From: Candidatus Iainarchaeum sp.
GTDB taxonomy: Archaea > Iainarchaeota > Iainarchaeia > Iainarchaeales > UBA10219
Assembly (NCBI GenBank): GCA_018304425.1
Contig: JAGVWE010000003.1
Location: 91,163-155,162, forward strand
Direction: 5' to 3'
Length of the DNA stretch: 64,000 nucleotides
The notes under the pieces were generated by a model. The model saw only the letters and a list, made by a program, of their open reading frames with translations, did no database searches and was not told the DNA's origin. Positions 16,456 to 24,515 of this stretch are shown here, one piece after another (within the stretch, counting starts at the first letter, position 1; each line of letters opens with the position of its first letter). Made by a program: the position numbers and the translations under genes.

Positions 16456-16628
16456 AACCGGGCAAAACGCATATTAATTCCGGCCCAACCAATTATGGCA
16501 TGCCCCATGGACCCCGCGGCTATTATGCCGCGTCCTTCGTGGACGTTGGATGAGGCTTTGCCTGGGTTTCACCCACCCATATATAAAGTTTCAGCATCAA
16601 TGGATTGTAATTCCTTGAGTGGGCCGCC

Positions 16629-17552
16629 ATGATTTGCTTGATTGCCTTGGTCGTTTTCGGCGTGCTAGCCATCTTCAGCGCCAAGCATAGGCCATTGGCC
16701 CGGGAAGCCCTGGACTGTGTGCTGCGCCGCATCACGTTCCGGCCCTGCGTGGCCAACCTCGACCAGAAGCTCAAGGGCCAGACCGCGGGCTGGCTGCTCG
16801 AACACGCGCCCTGGCTTGCCAAGCCAGTCTACAAGAACTTTGAATTTATTTCCTGGGTTTTCACCTTCCTCCTCTTCCTGAGCATCGCGGGCTCGCTGTG
16901 GGGGTTCTACAACTGGTGGGCTTATGGCAACTGCAATGGCCCCGAGCAAACGGGTTTCTGCGTGTTCAACGCGGTGGCGAAAGGCGAGGGCCTTAACTGG
17001 GGCTCCCTACTTGGCTTGAAGCCCGCGCTCACGCGGCCGGAAGGCAAAGCCGGTTGGCTGATTGGAAGCCCGGACGCGGAACTCACCGTCATCGAGTTTG
17101 GTTGCTACTCGTGTCCCTACACCAAGCAAGCCGAGCCCGTGGTCAAGCAATTGCTGGAACACTACCAGGGCCGCGTAAACGTTTTGTTCAAGGTGTTCCC
17201 GATTCCCGCGCACCCCTACGCCAAGGAGATGGCGTTGGCCGCCGAGGCCGCCGGCATGCAGGGAAAGTGGCTGGAAATGCACGAAAAACTGTTTGAACGC
17301 CAGGACTTCGCGAGGCTGAACGGCGAAAAAGAAATCAAGGCGATTGCAGGGAGCCTGGGACTGGACTTGGAGCGGTTTGAAAGAGACTTCAAGTCCGCGC
17401 AAGCCTTTGAACGCGTGGTCGCGACTTCTGCGGAGGGCGAGAAGGCCGGCATCTACGGCACGCCCACCTTTTTCATCGGCGAAAAAACCGTGGTCGGCCC
17501 CAAAGAGTTCGAAGAAATGCGGGCACTGATTGACGGCGAACTCGGAAAGTGA
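16629..17552 (+). CDS. Membrane-anchored DsbA-like thiol-disulfide oxidoreductase
   Basis: The N-terminus has hydrophobic segments (ICLIALVVFGVLAIF and WVFTFLLFLSIAGSLWGFY) anchoring a C-terminal thioredoxin-fold domain of about 170 residues. The active site is CYSC in EFGCYSCPYTKQAEP and the cis-Pro loop is GTPTFFIG, both typical of the Thioredoxin_4/DsbA family. It likely catalyses disulfide formation or isomerisation outside the cell, which would suit the Cys-rich secreted proteins encoded here. The promoter CATATATAAAG lies at about 16579. A region of about 170 nt upstream contains no convincing gene. Confidence 0.88.
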   Translation: MICLIALVVFGVLAIFSAKHRPLAREALDCVLRRITFRPCVANLDQKLKGQTAGWLLEHAPWLAKPVYKNFEFISWVFTFLLFLSIAGSLWGFYNWWAYGNCNGPEQTGFCVFNAVAKGEGLNWGSLLGLKPALTRPEGKAGWLIGSPDAELTVIEFGCYSCPYTKQAEPVVKQLLEHYQGRVNVLFKVFPIPAHPYAKEMALAAEAAGMQGKWLEMHEKLFERQDFARLNGEKEIKAIAGSLGLDLERFERDFKSAQAFERVVATSAEGEKAGIYGTPTFFIGEKTVVGPKEFEEMRALIDGELGK

Positions 17553-17585
17553 GCCTCTCGGCTGGCGGGAAAGAAAATGAAGGGG

Positions 17586-17605
17586 CAAGAGGATAGCTCC
17601 TCTTG
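17586..17605. terminator. Stem-loop between convergent dsbA-like and histone genes
   Basis: CAAGAGGA-TAGC-TCCTCTTG is a perfect 8-bp stem with a 4-nt loop, midway between two convergent genes. No strong T-run follows, so it may be an RNA 3'-end structure and not a classical terminator. Confidence 0.4.
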
Positions 17606-17622
17606 AACCTTTGCCGTGAAGC

Positions 17623-17799
17623 TTAAAAGTCGTAGGGCTTTACGGTCTTGCGGCCGTTGGACTCGCATCTCTTGCAGGCCTGCTTGAGCCTTCGCTCGAC
17701 GAAGTCGTTCAAGGCGTCATAGGTTTCTGCCGAGATCATCATGTTCTGGCCCCTAATGAGCTCCGCGATCTTGGACTTAACGATTAATTGCTCCGCCAT
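17623..17799 (-). CDS. Mini histone-fold protein (58 aa), tandem copy 1
   Basis: A short gene reading MAEQLIVKSKIAELIRG, then NMMISAETYDALNDFV, then RRLKQACKRC and the histone-like end NGRKTVKPYDF. The last segment matches the archaeal histone (R/G)KTVKxxD loop-helix. It is about 60-70% identical by eye to the adjacent gene at 17825-18007. Shorter than the usual 66-70 residues of archaeal histones and carries a C-x2-C pair (ACKRC). A strong Shine-Dalgarno AAGGAGG lies 8-9 nt before ATG. It may form homo- or heterodimers with its neighbour. Confidence 0.8.
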   Translation of the reverse strand: MAEQLIVKSKIAELIRGQNMMISAETYDALNDFVERRLKQACKRCESNGRKTVKPYDF

Positions 17800-17824
17800 G
17801 TGTGTTGCCTCCTTTTCCTTCCTT

Positions 17825-18007
17825 TTACTGGGTCAAGTCGTAGGGCTTAACCGTCTTCCTGCCGTTTGCCTGGCATCGCTCGCAGGCCCGCTTCACCTTG
17901 CTTGCTACCAGCATGCTCAAGGTGTCGTAGGCGTCCGAGGAAACCATCATGTTCTGGCCCCTGATTGTCTCAGCGACCTTGGACTTCACGATGTATGCTT
18001 CGACCAT
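17825..18007 (-). CDS. Mini histone-fold protein (60 aa), tandem copy 2
   Basis: A chromatin-type histone-fold protein: VKSKVAETIRGQNMMVSSDAYDTLSMLV, ACERCQANG, RKTVKPYDL. It shares the IRGQNMM and (A/Q)C-x2-C-x3-GRKTVKPYD blocks with the downstream copy. Start ATG 18007 is supported by GGGAGGT 6-7 nt upstream. TTTTATAAAT near 18090 is a strong TATA box, giving a leader of about 60 nt for a two-gene transcript. The C-x2-C pair is unusual for archaeal histones and could bind metal or form disulfides. Confidence 0.82.
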   Translation of the reverse strand: MVEAYIVKSKVAETIRGQNMMVSSDAYDTLSMLVASKVKRACERCQANGRKTVKPYDLTQ

Positions 18008-18170
18008 TGGATTACCTCCCTTCGGTTTACCCCATCAATTGGGGCAATCCATCCAGTTAATGGCTACTCAATGCAATTAGTGGAAGGATTTATAAAAGCA
18101 TAGCCAAAAACCCCCCCAAAACGGCCTCCAAATAGGGGTTTCACGGGCGAATTCGGGGGCTTCCCTGGGT

Positions 18171-18746
18171 TCACGTAAACACGAAGAATAAGCCGAATAA
18201 CACGAACAGGCCACCTGAAACCAGCTTGAGTTGCTTGCGGGGCAGCCATTGCTGGAGTTTCCGGCCCAAGAAAATGCTCAACGCGCTGGCCAAGCCAAGG
18301 CCCAACGCGACCCCGGCCAGCACCTCAAAGGGGTGGCCCCACTGAAGGGCCAGCAAGCCCGCCGTTAGCTGGGATTTGTCTCCGAACTCGCTGAAGAAGA
18401 TGGTGCCAAAGGCGGCCACGAAGGCGTTGCCGGCCTCAAAGGCCCGGGGTTCGCGCCCGGAACCGTCCTTGAAAGCCCGGTACAAGGAGTAAACGCCCAA
18501 ACCCACGAACAAGAGGCCACCGCCTGCCTTGACGACCGACAAGGGCACGAGCCGGGTGAGCGCGGCCCCAAAGTAGATGGCTACGCCGTCCACGATGATT
18601 TCCGCGAACCAGGCCCCCAAGAACACGTGCCAGGCCGAGCGATAACGAGTTGCAAGGGCCAACAAGAGGAGCTGGGTCTTGTCGCCGACCTCGGCAAGGA
18701 ACAGGAGGGCAAACGCTGAAACGACGGCTTCCAGGCTAAAATTCAT
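18171..18746 (-). CDS. GDT1/UPF0016 (TMEM165) family cation transporter
   Basis: A 191-residue membrane protein with six predicted helices in two halves. Each half carries the family signature: EVGDKTQ near residue 19 and EFGDKSQ near residue 121. These acidic motifs define the GDT1/MneA family of Mn2+/Ca2+ exporters, so manganese or calcium efflux is the likely role. ATG 18746 overlaps the stop of the upstream YkgJ-like gene by 4 nt, implying translational coupling. Confidence 0.92.
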   Translation of the reverse strand: MNFSLEAVVSAFALLFLAEVGDKTQLLLLALATRYRSAWHVFLGAWFAEIIVDGVAIYFGAALTRLVPLSVVKAGGGLLFVGLGVYSLYRAFKDGSGREPRAFEAGNAFVAAFGTIFFSEFGDKSQLTAGLLALQWGHPFEVLAGVALGLGLASALSIFLGRKLQQWLPRKQLKLVSGGLFVLFGLFFVFT

Positions 18747-19507
18747 GGCAACGCCTCACCAGCCCTCACTTCGGCCAGCACCCGCTCCTTCACGGCAGGA
18801 AAGTCAATGGAAAAAAGCTTTTCAAGCAATGCCTTCCGCTGGAAGCCCTTGCCTTCCAGGAATTCATCCAAGGACATGACCGGCTTTCCCCTGACCCGGG
18901 TCTCGCCTTCCTGCGAGACCGCCAGCGGTTTGATGATGCCCTCCCCAATCAACTCGTCCACGAACTGCACCAGCCGCTTTTCGAGTTCTTCCTTGACGCG
19001 CGCCCACGCATAGTCGTCCGCATAGTAACGGTGATAGGCTTGCGCGAGTTCCCGGTTGGAGACGCGCCGCTCGCGGTGCTCGGGAAACGAGGCCGGAAAG
19101 AAGTCGTCCGGGCACGAGGTGCCCGCGAACTTCACCAGGCCGGTGTCGGGCTCCACGAAGGCCGGGCGCACGGGAAACGCGCGACAGTAAACAGGTCGGT
19201 GCGCATAATTCGCGCACCGGTTGTCCTCGCGCAGGAACAGGCACGGCTCGGAAGCCGAGCACCAGCTGACGCCAATCGCTTGGCCGCTCAACTCATCCCA
19301 CACCACGCGGCCCCAGCGGATGTCCACCTGCTTCCCCTGCCGCTTGGCTTCGCGTTCGAAAATTTCTTTTTCGGCCAGGTTCAAGGGCAAGCCGTTGTCC
19401 AAGACAAAAAAATGGCCGTAGCTCTGGTTGTGGTAGAATTCCTTGCAGCACTTGCCGCACTCGGTGCACTTGAATGGCACAATCGCTGGCCGGGCCTCGG
19501 ATGCCAT
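18743..19507 (-). CDS. YkgJ-family Cys-cluster protein
   Basis: A 254-residue protein with the family signature CTECGKCCKEF near the N-terminus (C-x2-C-x2-CC), then further cysteines (SWCSASEPCLF, NRCANY, CRAFPVRP, SCPDDFFP). This is the zinc- or iron-chelating cluster fold of the YkgJ/CxxCxxCC family, of unknown cellular role. It is co-transcribed with the GDT1-like exporter through a 4-nt overlap, so metal handling is a reasonable inference. It is divergent from the CPA2 antiporter. Confidence 0.85.
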   Translation of the reverse strand: MASEARPAIVPFKCTECGKCCKEFYHNQSYGHFFVLDNGLPLNLAEKEIFEREAKRQGKQVDIRWGRVVWDELSGQAIGVSWCSASEPCLFLREDNRCANYAHRPVYCRAFPVRPAFVEPDTGLVKFAGTSCPDDFFPASFPEHRERRVSNRELAQAYHRYYADDYAWARVKEELEKRLVQFVDELIGEGIIKPLAVSQEGETRVRGKPVMSLDEFLEGKGFQRKALLEKLFSIDFPAVKERVLAEVRAGEALP

Positions 19508-19559
19508 GAAAGTAATGGCCGGGAAAAGCCTTATTAACCCAGAATTCCTTTATGGGGGC

Positions 19560-20792
19560 ATGGAGCCTCTTTTGCTCATGGTTTCCCTGGTGGCGCTTGC
19601 ATTCGCCGCGCAAGAGGCCTGCCGGTTCCTGCGGTTTCCCCGCGTCATCGGCTACATTGGAGTCGGCGTGCTCATCGGGCTGCAGCCCCTGCGCGCCCTC
19701 TGGTACAACGGGGAAAACACGCAAATCCTGGCCTTCCTGGCCCAGGTTGGCATCGTGCTGTTGTTCTTCTTCAGCGGTCTCGAAATCAGCTTGAAGCAGT
19801 TCAGGAAAAACTTTTCCCTGTCCTCCAAGGCCGCTTTCCTCAACACGCTCATTCCCCTGGCCCTCGGCTTCCTGGCGGCCAGGCAACTGGGCTTCAACGA
19901 CATGGCTTCGGCCGTCATCGGCGTGAGCCTCTCGGTGTCCGCGGCCTCGCTGTCCGTGGAACTCCTCGAGGAAATGGACCTGCTCAAGAGCCGGCTCGCA
20001 CAGGCCATCCTCTCCATCGCCGCGCTGAGCGACGTCCTACAACTGGTGGCCATTTCCCTGCTGCTGGCCTGGCTCGGCGTGTCCGGCACCGGCCTCGCCC
20101 TCTACGCCGTGCCCCTCCAGTTCCTGGCCTTTGCCTTGGTCTTCCTGTTCTTCCGACAAATCATCGCGCCCAAAATCATCGCGCTGGCGGAAGCCCAGCA
20201 AAGCCACGCCACCCACTTCTCGGCCGCCCTGCTCATCACCCTCCTGCTCGCGGTCATCGCCGAAGCGCTGGGCCTGGGCGTGCTGGTCGGCGCGATGTTC
20301 GGCGGCGCACTCGTACGCCACATCCTCCTAAGCAAGGCGGTCCACAAGCCCTGGGAAGAACACCAGCTCGCGGAAAGCGTGCACACGTTTTCCTTCGGCT
20401 TCTTCGTGCCCATGTTCTACGTGTGGGTGGGCTTCAACACGGGCTTGACCGAGCTCGCAGCCAACTGGTGGCTTGGCCTGCTGTTTGCGGTCATCGCATC
20501 CATCGGCAGCCTCACCGGCACCATCCTCGGCTCGCGGGGATCCGGCAAATCACTCAACGAGTCCCTGGTCATCGGCTGGGGCATCAACGGCAAGGGAGAC
20601 GTTGAATTGGTGCTTGCGGCGCTCGCCCTCAAGGTTGGATGGATTGACGCGGCCTTGTTTTCAACGCTGGTCTTGATGGCGGCCCTGACCATGTTCGCCT
20701 CCACCTTCATGTTCCAGCGCGCGGTCAAGCAGTGCACGCCCGAGCTGCTCAAGGAAGGCGAAATCAGCCAAGAACAGGCGGCCTCGTACTAA
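19560..20792 (+). CDS. CPA2-family cation/proton antiporter (Kef/NapA type)
   Basis: A 410-residue transporter with about 12 hydrophobic helices and no C-terminal TrkA-N domain. Family features include YIGVGVLIG, the helix AQVGIVLLFFFSGLEI, SLSVSAASLSVELLEEM, and WGINGKGDVELVLAALAL, which carries polar residues typical of the ion path. Likely exchanges Na+ or K+ for H+. ATG 19560 is chosen because TTATTAA at about 19530 is a TATA box 26-30 nt upstream. Confidence 0.9.
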   Translation: MEPLLLMVSLVALAFAAQEACRFLRFPRVIGYIGVGVLIGLQPLRALWYNGENTQILAFLAQVGIVLLFFFSGLEISLKQFRKNFSLSSKAAFLNTLIPLALGFLAARQLGFNDMASAVIGVSLSVSAASLSVELLEEMDLLKSRLAQAILSIAALSDVLQLVAISLLLAWLGVSGTGLALYAVPLQFLAFALVFLFFRQIIAPKIIALAEAQQSHATHFSAALLITLLLAVIAEALGLGVLVGAMFGGALVRHILLSKAVHKPWEEHQLAESVHTFSFGFFVPMFYVWVGFNTGLTELAANWWLGLLFAVIASIGSLTGTILGSRGSGKSLNESLVIGWGINGKGDVELVLAALALKVGWIDAALFSTLVLMAALTMFASTFMFQRAVKQCTPELLKEGEISQEQAASY

Positions 20793-20798
20793 GCTGGC

Positions 20799-21497
20799 CT
20801 AGTGCCCGTGCTCGTCCAGGTCGTGGACTTGCGCGTGCTTTTTCTTCTCGTCTTCGGGCTTGGGTTTGGGCACCGGCTTGAGTTTCGCATAAAAGCCTTT
20901 GAGGAGCCGGGTGGCCTCGGCTTTCTTGAGGAGCCCGCGTTGTACGCCCGCGTCCACGATTTCGTCAAGAGCGCAAAGCGGAGCAAAGGGGACCTCGAGC
21001 CACGCGAAGGACTTCTGGTTGACCTTGGGGTTGGCGTCCACGATGGCCAAAAGCAGGGGCACGCGGCACCACCGCTGCCGGAGGGCGCGCAAGGCGGAAA
21101 CCCATTCCAGGGTGTTGTCGAGCACGCTTTCCACGCACACGACGAAGTGGTTGCGGAGGAAAAACCCTTCTACGTGGTGCCGTTGCTCGCCGGTCTCGCC
21201 CAGCATTTCCGTCAAGTAAATGAGGGGCTTTTCCTGGCGGTCGGCGAGCCACGCCGCCCACGGCAGCGAGTCAAAGCCCACCGCGGCAAAGGAGTCCACC
21301 TTTGCCTGCCGAAGGTCCACCAGCTCGGACTCCAAGTGCTCGAGGATGGCCTTCCGGGTCTCGGGAAAGGCCAGGGCCATGGCCGGGTGAACAGCCAAGG
21401 CGAGTTCTTCCCTGCGCACGCCCGCCACTTTCACGGAACGCTTGAAGGAAACGACGCCCAAGTCGATGAGCTTGCCGACCAATTGGGAGCGGTCCAT
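20799..21497 (-). CDS. Orotate-phosphoribosyltransferase-like protein with degraded PRPP site
   Basis: A 232-residue protein following the OPRT layout: an N-terminal helix-rich hood, then DSFAAVGFDSLPWAAWLA in place of the usual GvPtGGiPLA. EKPLIYL and HHVEGFFLRNHFVVCVESVLDNT follow in place of the IEG...VvvVEDVxTTG PRPP loop. The acidic pair and TTG of the PRPP motif are replaced (VESVLDNT), so catalysis is doubtful. A His-rich tail (HAQVHDLDEHGH) ends the protein. It could be a regulator derived from a PRTase, as PurR is, though no separate HTH is obvious. Convergent with the CPA2 gene (6-nt gap). Confidence 0.6.
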   Translation of the reverse strand: MDRSQLVGKLIDLGVVSFKRSVKVAGVRREELALAVHPAMALAFPETRKAILEHLESELVDLRQAKVDSFAAVGFDSLPWAAWLADRQEKPLIYLTEMLGETGEQRHHVEGFFLRNHFVVCVESVLDNTLEWVSALRALRQRWCRVPLLLAIVDANPKVNQKSFAWLEVPFAPLCALDEIVDAGVQRGLLKKAEATRLLKGFYAKLKPVPKPKPEDEKKKHAQVHDLDEHGH

Positions 21498-21548
21498 GCA
21501 AGGAATGCATAGGAAAAAGGTTTTAAGCGGAAGCCCAAGAGAAAGCTT

Positions 21549-21577
21549 TTATATAACATCTATAGACTAATCTATAG
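21549..21577. promoter_or_regulatory. Promoter and paired CTATAG repeats upstream of the RelB/RelE-like pair
   Basis: A TATA box TTTATATA (21549-21556) is followed by ATCTATAG (21558-21565) and ATCTATAG (21570-21577), direct repeats 12 bp apart. Each contains the palindrome CTATAG. The ATG of the antitoxin-like gene is at 21586. The location just downstream of TATA is where an autorepressing antitoxin would bind. Confidence 0.5.
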
Positions 21578-21585
21578 TGATTTGA

Positions 21586-21825
21586 ATGGCTTATACTTCC
21601 ATCCAGATTCAGCCCAAAACGCGCGAAAAACTTTCGGAATTGAAGTTCGGCCCCCGCGAGACCTACGACGAACTTATCAACAAATTGCTGGCCTTGGTGC
21701 CTGCGGGCGATGACGAGGGAGAATACACCGACGAGTTTAGGGTCGGCCTTCTGAATGCACGCCTGGAATCCCTGCACGGAAAGGGCATCAGCCACGAGCA
21801 AGCCAAGAAAATAATGGGGCTGTAG
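21586..21825 (+). CDS. Antitoxin-like small protein of a RelBE/ParDE-type pair
   Basis: A 79-residue protein opening with a strand (YTSIQIQPKTREKLSEL), then the RHH-like helix pair (FGPRETYDELINKLLALV). An acidic C-terminal region (GDDEGEYTDEFRVGLLNARLE) probably neutralises the toxin. This is the common archaeal antitoxin arrangement (DUF7557-like). The stop TAG is followed at once by the GTG start of the RelE-like gene. Confidence 0.8.
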   Translation: MAYTSIQIQPKTREKLSELKFGPRETYDELINKLLALVPAGDDEGEYTDEFRVGLLNARLESLHGKGISHEQAKKIMGL

Positions 21826-21826
21826 C

Positions 21827-22093
21827 GTGCCTTGGTCGGTCAAGTGGATGCCCCAAGCATTACGGGATATGGAAGCCCTTGAAAAGAACGAGCGCGAGCG
21901 GATTGTAAGGAAAGTCGAAGAAGCCGCGGCAACCGACCCGTTCCGTGCTTTCCAGCGCCTGCGGGGATGCGACGAGCACCGCATGCGCGTGGGGGGTAAT
22001 CGGGCCATCGCCCTCATCGCCCACTCCTCCAAAACGATTGAAATCCATAGAGTCGGCCACCGCAAGCACATCTACAAGCGACTCTTCAAGTAA
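21827..22093 (+). CDS. RelE/ParE-family toxin
   Basis: An 88-residue protein with GTG start: WSVKWMPQALRDMEALEKNERERIVRKV, then PFRAFQRLRGCDEHRMRVGGNRAIALI, then the C-terminal strand KTIEIHRVGHRKHIYKR. The order and the final xIxIxxVGHRxxIY motif are typical of the RelE/ParE superfamily. The basic and His residues at the C-terminus match catalytic positions of mRNA-cleaving RelE, but target specificity cannot be deduced. It follows its antitoxin with one base between stop and start. Confidence 0.88.
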   Translation: MPWSVKWMPQALRDMEALEKNERERIVRKVEEAAATDPFRAFQRLRGCDEHRMRVGGNRAIALIAHSSKTIEIHRVGHRKHIYKRLFK

Positions 22094-22101
22094 TGCCGGC
22101 G

Positions 22102-23208
22102 TTAGCTGGAAGTGGTCTCGCCGTGGCCACCCCGAAGCATGGCTTTCGAAACCCAGGCCGCGTCGAAATCAATGAGATAGGCTTTGGGCTGGCGCTTGCC
22201 GTCGCGCCGCTCCCACTCGATGCAGGCATTGCCGAAATGGGCGTGGTTGTGGTGGATGCCCAAATCCAGCAGTTTTCGATCGAGTTCCTCGACTTGCCGC
22301 ACCAATTCCGCCCGGTGCTCGGGGTGCCGTTCGGCTTCCGCCGAGTTCAAGTAGGCGTCGACGGTGGTTCCCAAGACCTTGGCCATCACCCACACATAGC
22401 CATTCTTGTCCTTCCAGAACCATGGCTTCCCATTCGGACTCTTGAGGATGGGTTCGACGGCCAGGCCCGCGTCAAAGGCCTTCTTCCAGGCCTCGAATGC
22501 CTCGGGGCGAACAATGCGAATGATGGCTTTTCCCGCGTGCCTGCCGCCCAACACAAGGAGGCGGGAGCCGGTTTTCTTGAACTTCCGGGCACGGATGCGA
22601 GGGCCCTGGAAAAACGAATAATCCCGTTCCCTGTAGGCCGGCGCATACAGGGGGTGGAGCCTGCGGCTGGCGGGCTTCAAGTGCGTCAAGGCTTTCGTGG
22701 CAGCGAGAGAGACCAGAGGCCTTTTCCTTTTGCCCCTGGCAGACCGCGCGAGCAAGCGGAAAACCGTCAGCCGGTTGCCGGAGGAGAGTGGCTTCGCCTG
22801 GTCTGCCCCCAGGCTTTTTTCCAGCCCCGTCAGCAGGGTTAACGCAAGTTCCGGCACCATGAAGGCGAGGCCCCGCTGACGGCTAAGCGCTTCCAGGACG
22901 GGGATAAACCGCGCGCCCTCCATCTCGGCGATGCCTTTGAGCTTGCCTTCGATTATCCAATAGCGTTCGTTCTTGGATTCGTCCATCAATTCCGGCAAGA
23001 GCTTTCGCGCATTCCAGGACAGGCCTTTAGTCAAGCGCTTGACGCTGGGCCGCGAGAGGAAGGCGGCCATCTGCGCGGTATAGTCGGTCTGATACTCCAT
23101 CCTGAGGGGGTATCGGACCATTCGCGCGGCATGCTCTTTCCTGAACTTCTTGGCATAAACCGGTTGGGTCCGGGGTTTGATGGGGCGCGACCGCTTCCAG
23201 GACGGCAT
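22102..23208 (-). CDS. Protein-kinase-like protein with atypical catalytic loop
   Basis: A 368-residue basic protein. The C-terminal 170 residues look like an APH/kinase fold: RLLVLGGRHAGKAIIRIVRPEAFEAW as the N-lobe, NGYVWVMAKVLGTTVDAYL as the hinge, the catalytic loop IHHNHAHFGN, and the metal motif YLIDFDAAWV. The canonical HxD aspartate is replaced by His (H-N-H). The N-terminal 170 residues are not recognised. It could be an active variant kinase or a pseudokinase. It ends 8 nt from the RelE-like gene, convergent. Confidence 0.6.
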   Translation of the reverse strand: MPSWKRSRPIKPRTQPVYAKKFRKEHAARMVRYPLRMEYQTDYTAQMAAFLSRPSVKRLTKGLSWNARKLLPELMDESKNERYWIIEGKLKGIAEMEGARFIPVLEALSRQRGLAFMVPELALTLLTGLEKSLGADQAKPLSSGNRLTVFRLLARSARGKRKRPLVSLAATKALTHLKPASRRLHPLYAPAYRERDYSFFQGPRIRARKFKKTGSRLLVLGGRHAGKAIIRIVRPEAFEAWKKAFDAGLAVEPILKSPNGKPWFWKDKNGYVWVMAKVLGTTVDAYLNSAEAERHPEHRAELVRQVEELDRKLLDLGIHHNHAHFGNACIEWERRDGKRQPKAYLIDFDAAWVSKAMLRGGHGETTSS

Positions 23209-23333
23209 ACCAATCCTTCGCAGGCCGCAAATATAAGGTTTTTGGGGAGGCTCCGGCGGCTTGTGGAGGGCCCCGGCGGTTTTAAATGGGTTTTGCTGGA
23301 TTATCCCATTACTTTTCTTGGGGAGGTCATGGC

Positions 23334-23843
23334 ATGAGCGTCAAGGTTGGGGAAAGGGCCCCGGAGTTTCAGGCGGAGAGCACGGCTGGCAAGGTCGCGT
23401 TGAAGGACTTCAAGGGCAAGTGGGTGGTGTTGTTCTTTTACCCCCTGGACTTCACGTTTGTCTGCCCCACGGAAGTCGTTGAATTCAGCAAGCACTTGAA
23501 GTTGTTCAAGGACGCGAACACGGAAGTCCTGGGCTGCAGCATCGACTCGGTGCACGTCCACAAGGCGTGGACAAAGGAACTGGGTGGCCTCAACTACCCG
23601 CTCGTCTCGGACATCAACAAGGAGATGGGCCGCACGTACGGGGTGCTCCTCGAAGACAAGGGCTATCACTTGCGCGGGTTGTTCATCATCGACCCCGATG
23701 GAATCATCCGCTACCAACTGGTGCACGACAACAGCGTGGGCCGAAGCGTGCAAGAAGTGTACCGGGTCCTGAAGGGCCTGCAGTCGGGTGGTTTATGCCC
23801 GGCCGAGTGGAAGCCGGGGCAAAAGACGCTCGAAGCGAAGTAA
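23334..23843 (+). CDS. Peroxiredoxin (AhpC/TSA, 2-Cys type)
   Basis: Reduces H2O2 and organic peroxides. The 169 residues contain the peroxidatic Cys motif DFTFVCPTEVVEFS near residue 45, GCSIDSVHVHKAW, and a resolving Cys near the C-terminus in GGLCPAEWKPG. ATG 23334 is favoured by GGGAGGT 6 nt upstream. An overlapping ATG at 23329 is out of frame. It is directly upstream of superoxide dismutase (18-nt gap), so the two probably form an oxidative-stress operon. Confidence 0.95.
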   Translation: MSVKVGERAPEFQAESTAGKVALKDFKGKWVVLFFYPLDFTFVCPTEVVEFSKHLKLFKDANTEVLGCSIDSVHVHKAWTKELGGLNYPLVSDINKEMGRTYGVLLEDKGYHLRGLFIIDPDGIIRYQLVHDNSVGRSVQEVYRVLKGLQSGGLCPAEWKPGQKTLEAK

Positions 23844-23861
23844 AGGAAAGGGGGGCAAACC

Positions 23862-24464
23862 ATGGCAGAACGAACCGTCAAACCCTTGAAGTACAAGTCG
23901 TTGAACGGCTTGACCGAGAAACAACTCGCCGAACACCACGACGTGTTGTACGCGGGCTACGTCAAAAAAACCAACGAAATCCGGCAGAAACTCGCGAACG
24001 TGGACGTTGCCACGCCGAACGCGACCTACTCTGACCTGCGGGAGCTCAAGGTAGAGGAGACCTTTGCCTTGAACGGCGTCAAACTCCACGAGGGCTACTT
24101 CGACAACCTCGGAGGAGACGGTAAGGCGCACGGCGTCGTGGCCGACTGGATTGGGAAGGATTTCGGCTCCTACGCCAAATGGGAGTCGGAGTTCAAGGCC
24201 TGCGGCATCGCGGCCCGCGGCTGGGTCGTCCTGGCCTTCGACCTCGAGGAAGGCTGCTTGTACAACTTCGTGTGCGACGTCCACAACCAGGGCGGGGTCT
24301 GGGGAACGATTCCCCTGCTCATCCTCGACGTCTACGAGCACGCCTACTTCCTGGACTATGCGACCGGCCGAAAGAACTACATCGAGGCCTTCATGAAGCT
24401 CATCGACTGGAAGGTCGTCAACGAGCAGGTCAAGAAATTCGGTCTCGACAAGTTCCGGAAGTGA
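23862..24464 (+). CDS. sodA: Iron/manganese superoxide dismutase
   Basis: Converts superoxide to H2O2, which the peroxiredoxin upstream can remove. The 200 residues include the N-terminal metal His region (GLTEKQLAEHHDVLYAGYVKK), the second His in LHEGYFDNLGG, and the C-terminal metal motif LDVYEHAYFLDYATGRKNYIE. Fe versus Mn preference cannot be settled here. A purine-rich RBS (AAAGGGGGG) precedes ATG. Confidence 0.95.
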   Translation: MAERTVKPLKYKSLNGLTEKQLAEHHDVLYAGYVKKTNEIRQKLANVDVATPNATYSDLRELKVEETFALNGVKLHEGYFDNLGGDGKAHGVVADWIGKDFGSYAKWESEFKACGIAARGWVVLAFDLEEGCLYNFVCDVHNQGGVWGTIPLLILDVYEHAYFLDYATGRKNYIEAFMKLIDWKVVNEQVKKFGLDKFRK

Positions 24465-24485
24465 CGCCACCCGCCTGGCGTCCTG

Positions 24486-24496
24486 TTTTTCTTTTT
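24486..24496 (+). terminator. T-rich archaeal terminator after SOD
   Basis: TTTTTCTTTTT lies about 20 nt after the SOD stop, matching the oligo-T signals that end archaeal transcription. Confidence 0.45.
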
Positions 24497-24515
24497 AACC
24501 CACAGTCTTTCCTGC

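Noticed and set aside
16456..16553. Short GTG-started frame after the winged-helix gene of module copy 1
   Set aside because: It does not resemble the 39-aa product after copy 2, and its sequence (Gly/Pro/Tyr-rich) is not convincingly protein-like.
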